DNA from: Marmoricola endophyticus
GTDB taxonomy: Bacteria; Actinomycetota; Actinomycetes; Propionibacteriales; Nocardioidaceae
DNA: 64,000 bases
Direction: 5' to 3'
Assembly: GCF_014644415.1 (NCBI RefSeq)
Contig: NZ_BMKQ01000001.1
Coordinates: 2,357,556 to 2,421,555, forward strand
Shown: positions 1 through 6,982 of the stretch, in pieces
Layout: every line of letters begins with the position of its first letter
How positions within the stretch are numbered: the stretch's first letter is position 1
The notes under the pieces: generated by a model
The model's database searches: none
What the model saw: only the letters and a program-made list of their open reading frames with translations
Told to the model about the DNA's origin: nothing
Translations under genes and position numbers: made by a program

Positions 1-1062
1 GACGACGTACGCCGGCTCCGGGTGCGCGCCAACGCCGACACCGGCGAGGACGCCGAGCGCTCGCGCAAGCACGGCGCCGAGGGGATCGGGCTGTGCCGCA
101 CCGAGCACCAGTTCCTCGGCGAGCGCCGCGTGCAGATCGAGCAGGTCGTCCTGGCCGACACCGCCGAGCAGCGCGAGGCCGCCCTCGCCGAGCTGCTGCC
201 ACTGCAGGAGCAGGACTTCACCGAGCTGCTGCGGGCGATGGACGGGCTGCCGACCACGATCCGGTTGATCGACCCTCCGCTGCACGAGTTCCTGCCCGAC
301 CTCACCGAGCTGTCGGTCAAGGTCGCCGTGGCCAAGGAGCGCGGCGAGAGCGATCCCCACGACGTGGAGCTGCTCGCCGCCGTGGAGCGGATGCACGAGG
401 CCAACCCCATGCTCGGGCTGCGGGGCGTACGCCTCGGGCTGCGGCTGCCCGGGCTCTTCGCCCTGCAGATCCGTGCGATCGCGAAGGCCACGGTCGACCT
501 GCGTGCGGAGGGCCTGGACCCGCGCCCGGAGATCATGGTCCCGCTGATCGGCTCGCAGCGGGAGCTGCAGCTGGTCCGCGACGAGGCGGAGGCGGTCCTG
601 GCGGAGGTCGGCGAGGAGAGCGGTCAGAAGCTCGATCTGCCGATCGGCTGCATGATCGAGCTCCCCCGCGCCGCGCTGACCAGCAGCCGGATCGCGGAGG
701 AGGCGGACTTCTTCTCCTTCGGCACCAACGACCTGACCCAGACCGGGTGGGGGTTCTCGCGCGACGACGTGGAGGGCGCGTTCTTCGCGACGTACCTCGA
801 CAACGGCGTGCTGACGATCAGCCCGTTCGAGACCCTGGACGCCGACGGCATCGGCAAGCTGGTCGAGGCCGGGGTCGAGGGCGGTCGCGCGACCAAGCCG
901 TCGCTGAAGATGGGGGTCTGCGGGGAGCACGGTGGCGACCCGGAGTCCATCCACTTCTTCCACCGGGCCGGGCTCGACTACGTCTCCTGCTCACCGTTCC
1001 GGGTGCCCGTCGCGCGGCTGGAGGCCGGCCGCGCCACGATCCTGCCCGAGGGTGTCGAGTAG
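1..1062 (+). CDS. ppdK: Pyruvate, phosphate dikinase, C-terminal part (5' end outside the window)
   Basis: The reading frame is open from base 1 to a TAG at 1060, giving about 353 residues of the C-terminal PEP/pyruvate-binding TIM barrel. The enzyme interconverts pyruvate, ATP and Pi with PEP, AMP and PPi in the cytoplasm. Visible family signatures are GIGLCRTEH near the start, FSFGTNDLTQ in the middle, and GVCGEHGGDP with the catalytic cysteine near the C-terminus, followed by the SCSPFRVPVARLEA ending typical of PPDK. The N-terminal ATP-grasp and phosphohistidine domains must lie upstream of the window. A PEP synthase is the main alternative, but the motif set and ending favour PPDK. Together with pckG at 8139-9971 it gives the cell two enzymes at the PEP/pyruvate/oxaloacetate node. 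Confidence 0.93.
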   Translation, partial: DDVRRLRVRANADTGEDAERSRKHGAEGIGLCRTEHQFLGERRVQIEQVVLADTAEQREAALAELLPLQEQDFTELLRAMDGLPTTIRLIDPPLHEFLPDLTELSVKVAVAKERGESDPHDVELLAAVERMHEANPMLGLRGVRLGLRLPGLFALQIRAIAKATVDLRAEGLDPRPEIMVPLIGSQRELQLVRDEAEAVLAEVGEESGQKLDLPIGCMIELPRAALTSSRIAEEADFFSFGTNDLTQTGWGFSRDDVEGAFFATYLDNGVLTISPFETLDADGIGKLVEAGVEGGRATKPSLKMGVCGEHGGDPESIHFFHRAGLDYVSCSPFRVPVARLEAGRATILPEGVE

Positions 1063-1122
1063 TAGTCCCCTTGGCCCGCACGGGTGCTACCGCTGCGCGG
1101 TACCGCGTGCTTTGATCGAAGC

Positions 1123-1296
1123 ATGGGACTGGACGACAAGATCAACAACTCCAAGGAAGACCTGACCGGCAAGGCGAAGGAGGCCGTCGGCAACGCCACC
1201 GACGACGACGAGCTGAAGGCGCAGGGCAAGGGTGACCAGGCCAAGTCGAGCCTGAAGAAGGCCGGCGAGAACATCAAGGACGCCTTCAAGAAGTGA
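1123..1296 (+). CDS. CsbD family stress protein
   Basis: A 57-residue, highly charged protein beginning MGLDDKINNS and dominated by K, D, E, G and A. It has the CsbD-family pattern of an N-terminal DKIxN segment, GKAKEAVGNAT and KGDQAKSSLKKAGENIKDAFKK. CsbD proteins are small hydrophilic general-stress proteins of unclear biochemical role, often sigma-factor controlled. ATG at 1123 is chosen over an in-frame upstream start because the conserved family N-terminus begins there. It lies 60 bp after ppdK and is followed by a strong hairpin at 1308-1340, so it could be a short separate unit or the tail of the ppdK transcript. Confidence 0.88.
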   Translation: MGLDDKINNSKEDLTGKAKEAVGNATDDDELKAQGKGDQAKSSLKKAGENIKDAFKK

Positions 1297-1307
1297 TCTG
1301 TCCGGGC

Positions 1308-1340
1308 GAGGGCCCGCCGCCGACCCGGCGGCGGGCCCTC
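1308..1340. terminator. Bidirectional hairpin terminator between csbD-like and pirin genes
   Basis: Perfect 14-bp inverted repeat (arms 1308-1321 and 1327-1340, loop GACCC) placed 11 bp after the CsbD stop and 18 bp beyond the pirin stop on the other strand. There is no clear U-tract, as is usual in high-GC actinobacteria, so termination is inferred from position and stem strength. Confidence 0.7.
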
Positions 1341-1358
1341 GTCACGTTCGAGGCCGGT

Positions 1359-2066
1359 TCACGGCAGCGCCCAGACCACGAGCGACACCGCCTGCGACGC
1401 GTCCGGGGACACCGAGACGCTCGCCTCGGTCACCGACCTCATCCGGACGGCGTCACCGTCGCGGAGCTCGGCGTCCTCCCCGTACGACGTCAGCGTCGCG
1501 GTCCCCCCGACGACGAGCACGTGCAGGGCGGGCGCCTGCGGCAACCGGGTCCGTTCCCCGGGGGAGACCTGACCGAGGTGCAGCCGGGCCGCTGTCCCCG
1601 GGCCGAGGTCGACCGGCCGCAGCACTTCGCCCCCGGCGACCAGCGCCCCGCCGAGCCGCTCGTACGACGGGTCGAGCCCGGGCGTGCTCGGGCGCAGCCA
1701 GCTCTGCACGAAGCGGGTCGTCTCCTCGGCGTCGGCCGAGATCTCGCTGTGCTCGACTCCGCTGCCCGCCGTCAGTCGCTGCACGTCCCCGGGGCCGAGG
1801 AGCGCGTCGCCGACGTCGGAGACGTGGTGCAGCCGGCCCGAGAGGACGACGGTGACGATCTCGTGCTCCGCGTGCCGGTGGGTCGCGTACCCCGTTCCCG
1901 GCGGCAGCCGCTCGTCGTTGAGCACGACCAGCGGCCCGAAGCCGGTGTTCTGCGGGTCGTAGTGCGCGCCGAAGGAGAAGGAGTGCCAGGTCTCACGGCC
2001 CTCGTCCCGGGTGCAGGAGCGGTCGGCGGCGCGGCGTAGCTCGAGGTCCCCGGGGGAGTGGTTCAG
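1359..2066 (-). CDS. Pirin family protein (bicupin)
   Basis: About 235 residues. The N-terminal part carries the pirin core: HSFSFGAHYDPQNTGFGPLVVLNDE followed by a cupin metal-site segment with H/H/E (THRHAEHEIVT). Pirins are Fe(II) cupins variously reported as quercetinases or redox cofactors; the substrate here is unknown. The start is difficult. The conserved N-terminus (LELRRAADRS) begins just after the stop of bpa, and the only in-frame initiator near it is a CTG at 2066 that overlaps the bpa TGA. The next candidate, an ATG at 2267, would add 67 low-complexity residues lying entirely inside bpa. I infer translational coupling from the CTG, with bpa and pirin as a two-gene operon. Confidence 0.8.
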   Translation of the reverse strand: MNHSPGDLELRRAADRSCTRDEGRETWHSFSFGAHYDPQNTGFGPLVVLNDERLPPGTGYATHRHAEHEIVTVVLSGRLHHVSDVGDALLGPGDVQRLTAGSGVEHSEISADAEETTRFVQSWLRPSTPGLDPSYERLGGALVAGGEVLRPVDLGPGTAARLHLGQVSPGERTRLPQAPALHVLVVGGTATLTSYGEDAELRDGDAVRMRSVTEASVSVSPDASQAVSLVVWALP

Positions 2067-2701
2067 AGGTACATCCCGCCGCGACCGGCGCCCTCGTCCG
2101 GCTCCGGCTGGCCGGGCGCACCGGGCTGCTGCCCGGGCATACCCGGCTGCATCCCCGGCACCTGTCCGGCCGGCAGCGCTCGGCGCATCTGCTCCAGCTG
2201 GGCGCGGGCCGCCATCTGCTGGGCGTAGATCGCCGTCTGGATGCCGTGGAAGAGCCCTTCGAGCCACCCGACCAGCTGGGCCTGGGCGACGCGGAGCTCG
2301 GACTCGCTGGGGATCTCGTCCTCGAACGGGGCGACCAGCCGGGTCAGCTCCTCGTCGAGCTCGGGGGCCAGACCGTCCTTCAGCTCGTCGAGCGAGGTGT
2401 GCAGGATGCCGGCCAGCCGGGTGCGGCCCGCGTCGTCGAGCGGGGCCGCCTTCACCTCCTCGAGCAGCTGGCGGATCATCGAGCCGATCCGCATCACCTT
2501 CGCCGGCTGCTCCACGAGGTCGGTGAGCCCGCGGCCGTCGTCCTCGCCCCCGTCCTCGGGGGTCTCCTGCTGCGCGGCGAGCTCGGCGATCCGCTCGACG
2601 TCCTGGCCGGTGACCCGGCTCAGCTCCTCGGCGCTGACCGGTCGGCCGTCCGGCCCGACCACCACGATCCGCTGTCCCTCGTCGGGCGTCTGCTCGCTCA
2701 T
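2063..2701 (-). CDS. bpa: Bacterial proteasome activator (Bpa/PafE, Rv3780-type)
   Basis: 212 residues from ATG 2701 (an alternative ATG lies 9 bp upstream). The central helical domain (roughly residues 60-165, with segments such as PAKVMRIGSMIRQLLEE and VGWLEGLFHGIQTAI) matches the DUF2587/Bpa family, which forms a dodecameric ATP-independent activator ring for the 20S proteasome. The Gly/Pro/Gln/Met-rich tail ends in GMYL, matching the C-terminal G-x-Y-L signature that in the Mycobacterium protein (GQYL) docks into the proteasome alpha ring. This implies that the organism has a 20S proteasome, although no prcBA lies in the window. Its stop overlaps the putative start of the downstream pirin gene. 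Confidence 0.9.
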   Translation of the reverse strand: MSEQTPDEGQRIVVVGPDGRPVSAEELSRVTGQDVERIAELAAQQETPEDGGEDDGRGLTDLVEQPAKVMRIGSMIRQLLEEVKAAPLDDAGRTRLAGILHTSLDELKDGLAPELDEELTRLVAPFEDEIPSESELRVAQAQLVGWLEGLFHGIQTAIYAQQMAARAQLEQMRRALPAGQVPGMQPGMPGQQPGAPGQPEPDEGAGRGGMYL

Positions 2702-2749
2702 GCGCTCCACCCTACGAGCCCAGTGGCGCGGACCCGCGGGTCCAGGTCC

Positions 2750-3724
2750 TCACAGGGTGAGCATCACCTTGCCGGTGTGGCTGCTCTCGTCGACGCTGCG
2801 GTGGGCGTCGGCGACCTGCTCGATCGGGAAGGTCGACCCGATCGTCGGGCGCACCGTGCCGTCGGCGACCAGCGGCCAGACGTGCTCGACCGTCGCCGCG
2901 ACGATGGCGGCCTTCTCGCCGAGCGGACGACCTCGCAGCGAGGTGGCCGCGACCGCCGCACGCTTGGCGAGCAGCGTGGCGAGGTTGAGCTCGGCCTTGA
3001 TCCCGCCCTGCATCCCGATCACGACCAGCCGGCCCCCGGTCCGCAGCGCGGCGACGTTGCGCTCGAGGTACTTCGCGCCGATGTTGTCGAGGATGACGTC
3101 CGCGCCGCCCTGCGGCAGGCCCTTCAGCTCCTCGACGAAGTCGTGCTCGCGGTAGTTGATCGCCAGGTCGGCGCCCAGCGAACGGCAGTACTCGACCTTC
3201 TCCTCGCTCCCGGCGGTCGCCGCGACCGTGGCGCCGAGCGCCTTCGCGACCTGGATCGCCATGCTGCCGATGCCCCCGGCACCGCCGTGGACGAGGAACA
3301 CCTCGTCGGTACGCAGCCCCGCGACCATGAAGACGTTGCTCCACACGGTGCAGGCCACCTCCGGCAGCCCGCCGGCGGTGACGAGGTCGACCCCGGCGGG
3401 GACCGGCATCAGCTGCCCGGCGGGGACGGCGACGCGCTCGGCGTACCCGCCGCCGGCCAGCAGCGCGCACACCTCGTCGCCGACCGACCAGCCCTCGACG
3501 TCCGCACCGAGCTCGCGGATGGTGCCGGAGCACTCGAGCCCGAGCACGTCGCTGGCGCCGGGTGGCGGCGGGTAGTTGCCCTGGCGCTGCAGGGTGTCGG
3601 CCTTGTTGACCGCGGTGGCGGCGACCTCGACGACGACCTCGCCCGGTCCGGGGGTCGGGTCGGGCTGCTCACCCAGGACGAGAGCCTCGGGGCCGCCGGG
3701 CTCGGGGACGGTGACGGCGCGCAT
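2750..3724 (-). CDS. NAD(P)H-quinone oxidoreductase, zinc-free MDR family (PIG3/QorA type)
   Basis: 324 residues starting MRAVTVPEPGGPEAL, typical of quinone oxidoreductase/PIG3-like medium-chain reductases. It has a GroES-like N-terminal half with VNKADTLQRQGNYPPPPGAS and LGLECSGTI, then a Rossmann half with the dinucleotide motif VHGGAGGIGSMAIQVAKALGA near residue 145. Zinc-ligand cysteines are absent, separating it from alcohol dehydrogenases. Likely activity is NADPH-dependent one- or two-electron reduction of quinones or enones in the cytosol. It ends 49 bp upstream of bpa on the same strand and may head a qor-bpa-pirin transcript. Confidence 0.9.
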   Translation of the reverse strand: MRAVTVPEPGGPEALVLGEQPDPTPGPGEVVVEVAATAVNKADTLQRQGNYPPPPGASDVLGLECSGTIRELGADVEGWSVGDEVCALLAGGGYAERVAVPAGQLMPVPAGVDLVTAGGLPEVACTVWSNVFMVAGLRTDEVFLVHGGAGGIGSMAIQVAKALGATVAATAGSEEKVEYCRSLGADLAINYREHDFVEELKGLPQGGADVILDNIGAKYLERNVAALRTGGRLVVIGMQGGIKAELNLATLLAKRAAVAATSLRGRPLGEKAAIVAATVEHVWPLVADGTVRPTIGSTFPIEQVADAHRSVDESSHTGKVMLTL

Positions 3725-3766
3725 GCCGCCACCGTACGACGGCCGCCCGCTGCCGCCAGCGGTCGC

Positions 3767-4354
3767 TCAGCCTTCCTGCAGCCGCGCCCGCGCGTCGTCC
3801 AGGTCCGCCCAGGTGTCGACGTCGAGCGCCTCGCCCGGCAGGGCGTCCACCTCGGCGAGCCTCAGGCCCGCGAGCAGGTCGCGCACCGCGAGACCGGAGG
3901 CGTCCGCGGGCGCCGTCGCCAGCACCGCTGTGCGCCGGTAGACGCCGCACAGCGGTTGGCGTCGACCGTCGTGGAGGACCGCACCGTCGTGCTCGTCGAG
4001 GGCGCCGACGAGCCGCTCGACGGTCGCCGGGGCGACACCGGGCATGTCCACGGCGAGCACCAGCACCGTCTCGGCCTCGGGCACGGCGCGCAGCCCGGCG
4101 ATCATCCCTGCGGCGGGCCCGCCGTACGCCGGTTCCTCGCGCACCGTGCGCAGACCACCGGTCGGCAGGGCGTCCGGTCCGACCACGACCACGGACCCGA
4201 TCCCCGCGACCGTGCGCAGCGCCCGGTCGAGCAGGGTCTCGTCTCCGAGGTCGAGCTCGGCCTTGTCGGTGTGGTCCAGGCGCCGGCCGGTGCCACCGGC
4301 GAGCACGACCGCTGCGTCGGGCCGGACGAGGCGTGGGCGAGGACGGTCGGGCAC
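3767..4354 (-). CDS. mobA: MobA-like molybdenum cofactor guanylyltransferase / NTP transferase
   Basis: About 195 residues from a GTG at 4354. The N-terminus carries the nucleotidyltransferase signature LAGGTGRRL followed by DKAEL, where the Lys contacts the GTP phosphates. An ADMPG-type metal motif appears as AVDMPG near residue 105, and RQPLCGVYRR lies further on, as in MobA. The expected reaction is transfer of GMP from GTP to molybdopterin to give MGD. MobA orthologues are of similar length. No other moco genes lie nearby, so a related sugar or CDP-type NTP transferase cannot be excluded. It lies convergent with nothing and divergent from the membrane-protein gene at 4479. Confidence 0.75.
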   Translation of the reverse strand: MPDRPRPRLVRPDAAVVLAGGTGRRLDHTDKAELDLGDETLLDRALRTVAGIGSVVVVGPDALPTGGLRTVREEPAYGGPAAGMIAGLRAVPEAETVLVLAVDMPGVAPATVERLVGALDEHDGAVLHDGRRQPLCGVYRRTAVLATAPADASGLAVRDLLAGLRLAEVDALPGEALDVDTWADLDDARARLQEG

Positions 4355-4478
4355 CTGGCGACCCTGGCCGTCCGGGCTCCCGCTCGCAAGTGCTCCTGGG
4401 TCGACTGGCTGCCGGCCGGGCGTCCTGGCACCCTGGGCCCATGCGTGACGTGTCCCTCCCGTCGGCCCCGTCGACCAC

Positions 4479-5456
4479 GTGAGCGGGACGCGCGTCCGGC
4501 GCGCCGAGCCCGTGTCCGCCTCCACGCTCGAGCAGCTGTCGGGCGGACGGCGTACGCGTGCGGCGCTGCTGGTGCCGTGGGTGCTGGTCGTGGTGGCGGC
4601 GCTGGCCGTCCTCGTCGCGGACCGGGTGGCCACGCTGCCGGGACCGGTGTCGACCGGGGGAGTACGCACCGCCGCGGTCGTGCTCACGGCCGCCTGCGCC
4701 GCGGCCCTCGCGCACCGCGCGGGCGGCCGTCCGTTCGCGACGACGGTGGTGGTCGGCGTCCTCGCCGTGGTCGCCGTGGTCTGGCAGGAGGACTCCCTGC
4801 TGGCCGGCCTCTCGGTCCTGACCGCCGTCCTGGCCGGCGCGTTCGCCGTCGCCGTCACCGAGCCGGCCGCCGGCGCGGTAGCGGCCGTCAGAGAGGCGGT
4901 GCTCGCGCTCGTCGTGGCCTCCGGAGGGGCGCTCGGCGTGGCGGCGTACACCGCCCGGCTGGACCCCTCACGACTGCGGCTGGCCGCGCTCGCCGCCGCC
5001 CTGGTCGTCGTGCTGCTGCTGGCCGACCACCTCGGTCCCGGTCTCGCCGGGCTGGGCACGCTCGCCCGTGCCGCGCTGCTGGTGGGGCTGCTGGTCGGCG
5101 TGGGTGCGGTCGCCTACGGCGAGGCCCTGGGGCGCTGGGGGAGTGCCGGGCTGATCGACCTGGTGGCCGACACGCGTCGCACGGTCCAGGACGTCGCGTA
5201 CGCCGTGCCCGTCCCGCTCCCTGCGCTCCTCGGTGTCCCCGCACTGGTGTACGGCACCTGGCTGCGCGGCCGTGCCCGGCAGGGCTGGTGGGTGTGCGCC
5301 TTCGGCGTCGGCGCGACCGTCCCGGTCGCGGCCGCTCTCGCCGATCCACGGCTGGAGATGGCGCGTGCCGTCCTCGGCCTGGGCTACTCGGCCCTCATCG
5401 GGCTGCTGATCGGTCTTCTCGTCGTCCGCGTCGACCGCTGGCTCACCCACTCCTGA
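4479..5456 (+). CDS. Predicted polytopic membrane protein, function unknown
   Basis: 325 residues from GTG 4479, rich in Ala, Val and Leu. About eight to nine hydrophobic segments can be seen (for example VLVVVAALAVLVADRVA, AVVLTAACAAALAH, TTVVVGVLAVVAVVW and AALVVVLLLADHL). The cytoplasmic N-terminus is Arg-rich. I recognise no family motif. It is divergent from the MobA-like gene and lies 36 bp upstream of the biotinyl carrier gene, probably co-directional but separately initiated. Codon usage and GC content match the neighbours. A transport or cell-envelope role is only a guess. Confidence 0.7.
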   Translation: MSGTRVRRAEPVSASTLEQLSGGRRTRAALLVPWVLVVVAALAVLVADRVATLPGPVSTGGVRTAAVVLTAACAAALAHRAGGRPFATTVVVGVLAVVAVVWQEDSLLAGLSVLTAVLAGAFAVAVTEPAAGAVAAVREAVLALVVASGGALGVAAYTARLDPSRLRLAALAAALVVVLLLADHLGPGLAGLGTLARAALLVGLLVGVGAVAYGEALGRWGSAGLIDLVADTRRTVQDVAYAVPVPLPALLGVPALVYGTWLRGRARQGWWVCAFGVGATVPVAAALADPRLEMARAVLGLGYSALIGLLIGLLVVRVDRWLTHS

Positions 5457-5491
5457 GCCCCGCGAACGGCAGGCGGCGGTAGCCTGCACCG

Positions 5492-5728
5492 GTGGCTGCC
5501 CCGACCCCGATCCAGATCGTCTCCGAGCTCGTCGCGAGCGTGGCCGAGGTCCCTGTCGCCGAGGGCGACGAGGTCGCTGCGGGCGCGAGCGTGGTGCTGC
5601 TGGAGTCGATGAAGATGGAGATCCCCGTCCTGGTCGAGCAGCCGGCCCGGGTGCGCGAGGTGAAGGTCGCTCCCGGCGACGTCGTCCAGGAGGGCGAGGT
5701 CCTGGTGGTCCTCGACCTGCTGACCTGA
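5492..5728 (+). CDS. Biotin/lipoyl-binding carrier protein (stand-alone BCCP-like)
   Basis: 78 residues from GTG 5492. It is a single biotinyl/lipoyl domain with the modification motif ESMKMEIPV (target Lys at residue 41) flanked by VAEGDEVAAGA and APGDVVQEGEVL, the two symmetric beta-hammerhead halves. The EAMKM-like context indicates biotin rather than lipoate. Stand-alone carriers of this size occur in actinobacteria and can serve as swinging arms for acyl-CoA carboxylases. The alpha subunit encoded at 52999-54966 already has its own carrier domain, so this one probably serves another complex. It lies 89 bp upstream of tRNA-Ser. Confidence 0.9.
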   Translation: MAAPTPIQIVSELVASVAEVPVAEGDEVAAGASVVLLESMKMEIPVLVEQPARVREVKVAPGDVVQEGEVLVVLDLLT

Positions 5729-5817
5729 CGACCTCCGTCGCCGGCCGGGCCGAGCGCCGCGAGGCCCTCGCGCCGTAGACTCGACCACCGGTCCGGGGCG
5801 GTTTGCCCCTGCGACCT

Positions 5818-5906
5818 GGAGGGGTGCCGGAGTGGCCTATCGGAACCGCCTTGAAAGCGGTCGCTGGCAGCGATGTCAGCCGCGGGTTCGAATCCCGCCC
5901 CCTCTG
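5818..5906 (+). tRNA. tRNA-Ser (anticodon TGA)
   Basis: Complete class II cloverleaf with a long variable arm. The 7-bp acceptor stem pairs 5818-5824 with 5899-5905 (one G-U), the anticodon stem ACCGC/GCGGT surrounds TGA at 5852-5854, and the T stem GCGGG/CCCGC carries the TTCGAAT loop. The discriminator is G5906 and CCA is not encoded. It reads UCA/UCN serine codons. Confidence 0.96.
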
Positions 5907-5941
5907 CCGCGCAGCTCGTGGTCGCCGGGTTCAATGGTCCG

Positions 5942-6409
5942 GTGAGCGCGAGCGACGACCAGGTCACCGAGTACGCCGTCGCCGCCCCCGTACGGGCGCG
6001 ACTGATGGCTGCGCTGCTGCTGGTGGTCGGGGTGGTGCTGCTCGTGGTGAGCATCCTAGTGTTCCTCCTCGACCTGCCTCGCGACGTGCTCTCCGCCCTC
6101 GTGATCCTCGTGCTGGTCGCGGTCGTCGGCGGGGGATACGCCGTCACTCGCCGCACCTGGCTGTTCCGCGCCGACCCGGTCGGCTACCGCGTGCGCATGG
6201 TGCGCGGGGCCGGGGTGAGGCAGGCCAGGTGGCACGACGTGCACGACGTCGTCACGACGACCGTGCACGGGGCGCGGTGCGTGGTGCTCCGGCTGCAGGA
6301 CGGCACGTCGACGACGATTCCGGTGTCGGTGCTCGCGCTGGACGCCGACGCCTTCGCCCGTGCGGTCCGAGGTCATCTGGACGCCGCGCACGGCTACCAC
6401 CGGCGGTGA
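5942..6409 (+). CDS. Small membrane protein with two TM helices and a PH-like C-terminal domain
   Basis: 155 residues from GTG 5942. A short acidic N-terminus is followed by two adjacent hydrophobic helices (around residues 18-38 and 43-62) and a roughly 85-residue soluble domain beginning RRTWLF. Its YRVRMVRGAGVRQARWHDVHDVVTTT segment resembles the bacterial PH-like domains often found after paired TM helices in actinobacteria. Function is unknown. The open frame extends 69 bp upstream into the tRNA-Ser gene, but the GTG after the tRNA is the only sensible start. It sits between two tRNA-Ser genes. Confidence 0.75.
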   Translation: MSASDDQVTEYAVAAPVRARLMAALLLVVGVVLLVVSILVFLLDLPRDVLSALVILVLVAVVGGGYAVTRRTWLFRADPVGYRVRMVRGAGVRQARWHDVHDVVTTTVHGARCVVLRLQDGTSTTIPVSVLALDADAFARAVRGHLDAAHGYHRR

Positions 6410-6478
6410 CGGACAGACCTGGCTCGCCCGCGGCGACGCGACATGGGTAGCCTGTGCAGCGCGCCGCGTGCGGTGCAC

Positions 6479-6571
6479 GGAGGTGTCGCCTAGTCCGGTC
6501 TATGGCGCCCGCCTGCTAAGCGGGTTGAGGGTAATCCCCTCTCGCGGGTTCAAATCCCGCCACCTCCGCCA
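6479..6571 (+). tRNA. tRNA-Ser (anticodon GCT)
   Basis: Class II tRNA with a long variable arm. The acceptor stem GGAGGTG (6479-6485) pairs with CACCTCC (6561-6567), the anticodon loop CTGCTAA in a CCCGC/GCGGG stem gives GCT at 6515-6517, and the T arm has TTCAAAT. The discriminator is G6568, with encoded CCA at 6569-6571. It reads AGC/AGU codons. Confidence 0.96.
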
Positions 6572-6618
6572 CAACCAAATGTCAAATACGGATTTGTCGC
6601 TCACGGCGGGAAAAGTGT

Positions 6619-6640
6619 GCACTGCATTGTTGTGCAGTGC
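6619..6640. promoter_or_regulatory. Inverted repeat in the promoter region of the KKDSGW peptide gene
   Basis: Perfect 8-bp arms GCACTGCA (6619-6626) and TGCAGTGC (6633-6640) separated by 6 bp, located about 100 bp upstream of the peptide start at 6741. The region 6572-6740 is more AT-rich than its surroundings. The repeat could be an operator for the LuxR-type regulator encoded at 6983-8008, or part of a tRNA 3' hairpin. Operator function is inferred. Confidence 0.45.
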
Positions 6641-6740
6641 GGTTTCTGGCACCCCTGACAATGCAACTATCTGCAGCTGACTCCGGAAGACTGGTCTGGT
6701 CCACATCGGATCTCGGACCCAGCTCAAGGAGCCACACACC

Positions 6741-6929
6741 ATGAAGTTCGTCCCCCAGGCCGCGCGTCTCGCCCTCTGCGCCGCTCTCGCCTCCTCCGTC
6801 GTCCTCGGCACGGCCGGTGCCAGCCACGCCAAGAAGGACTCCGGCTGGTCGCCGAGCTCGATCAGCGCGAAGAAGGACTCCGGCTGGTCGATCCAGGCGA
6901 TCTCCGCCAAGAAGGACAGCGGTTGGTGA
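6741..6929 (+). CDS. Small secreted protein with three KKDSGW repeats (putative peptide precursor)
   Basis: 62 residues from ATG 6741, preceded by AAGGAG. Residues 1-30 form a Sec signal peptide (MKFVPQAARL, then an Ala/Leu/Val core, ending GASHA). The mature part is only 32 residues and contains KKDSGW at 31-36, 44-49 and 57-62, spaced exactly 13 residues apart. Each copy is preceded by a small-x-Ala end (SHA, ISA, ISA), and the last one is the C-terminus. This is the layout of a multi-copy peptide precursor. It converges on a LuxR-family regulator gene, with a shared terminator between them. No known family is recognised; a signalling peptide is the favoured inference and a surface or cation-binding peptide the alternative. 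Confidence 0.8.
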   Translation: MKFVPQAARLALCAALASSVVLGTAGASHAKKDSGWSPSSISAKKDSGWSIQAISAKKDSGW

Positions 6930-6946
6930 GACCCGGACCCGCGACG

Positions 6947-6980
6947 CAGGGGTCGGTCGCCGTTCGGCGACCGACCCCTG
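6947..6980. terminator. Perfect 15-bp hairpin terminator shared by the peptide and regulator genes
   Basis: Arms 6947-6961 and 6966-6980 are exact reverse complements with a GTTC loop. It begins 18 bp after the peptide stop and ends 2 bp before the regulator stop on the opposite strand, so it can terminate both convergent transcripts. Confidence 0.8.
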
Positions 6981-6982
6981 TG

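Noticed and set aside
4441-4482. A 13-codon leader peptide (MRDVSLPSAP...) overlapping the start of the membrane-protein gene at 4479
   Set aside because: No attenuator structure, regulatory codon run or good ribosome site is visible; chance is sufficient.
2246-5482. Long open frames such as 2246-5482, 7975-9867 and 46656-49889
   Set aside because: They are high-GC shadow frames, rich in Arg/Ala/Gly with no domain, lying over well-supported genes on the other strand or frame.
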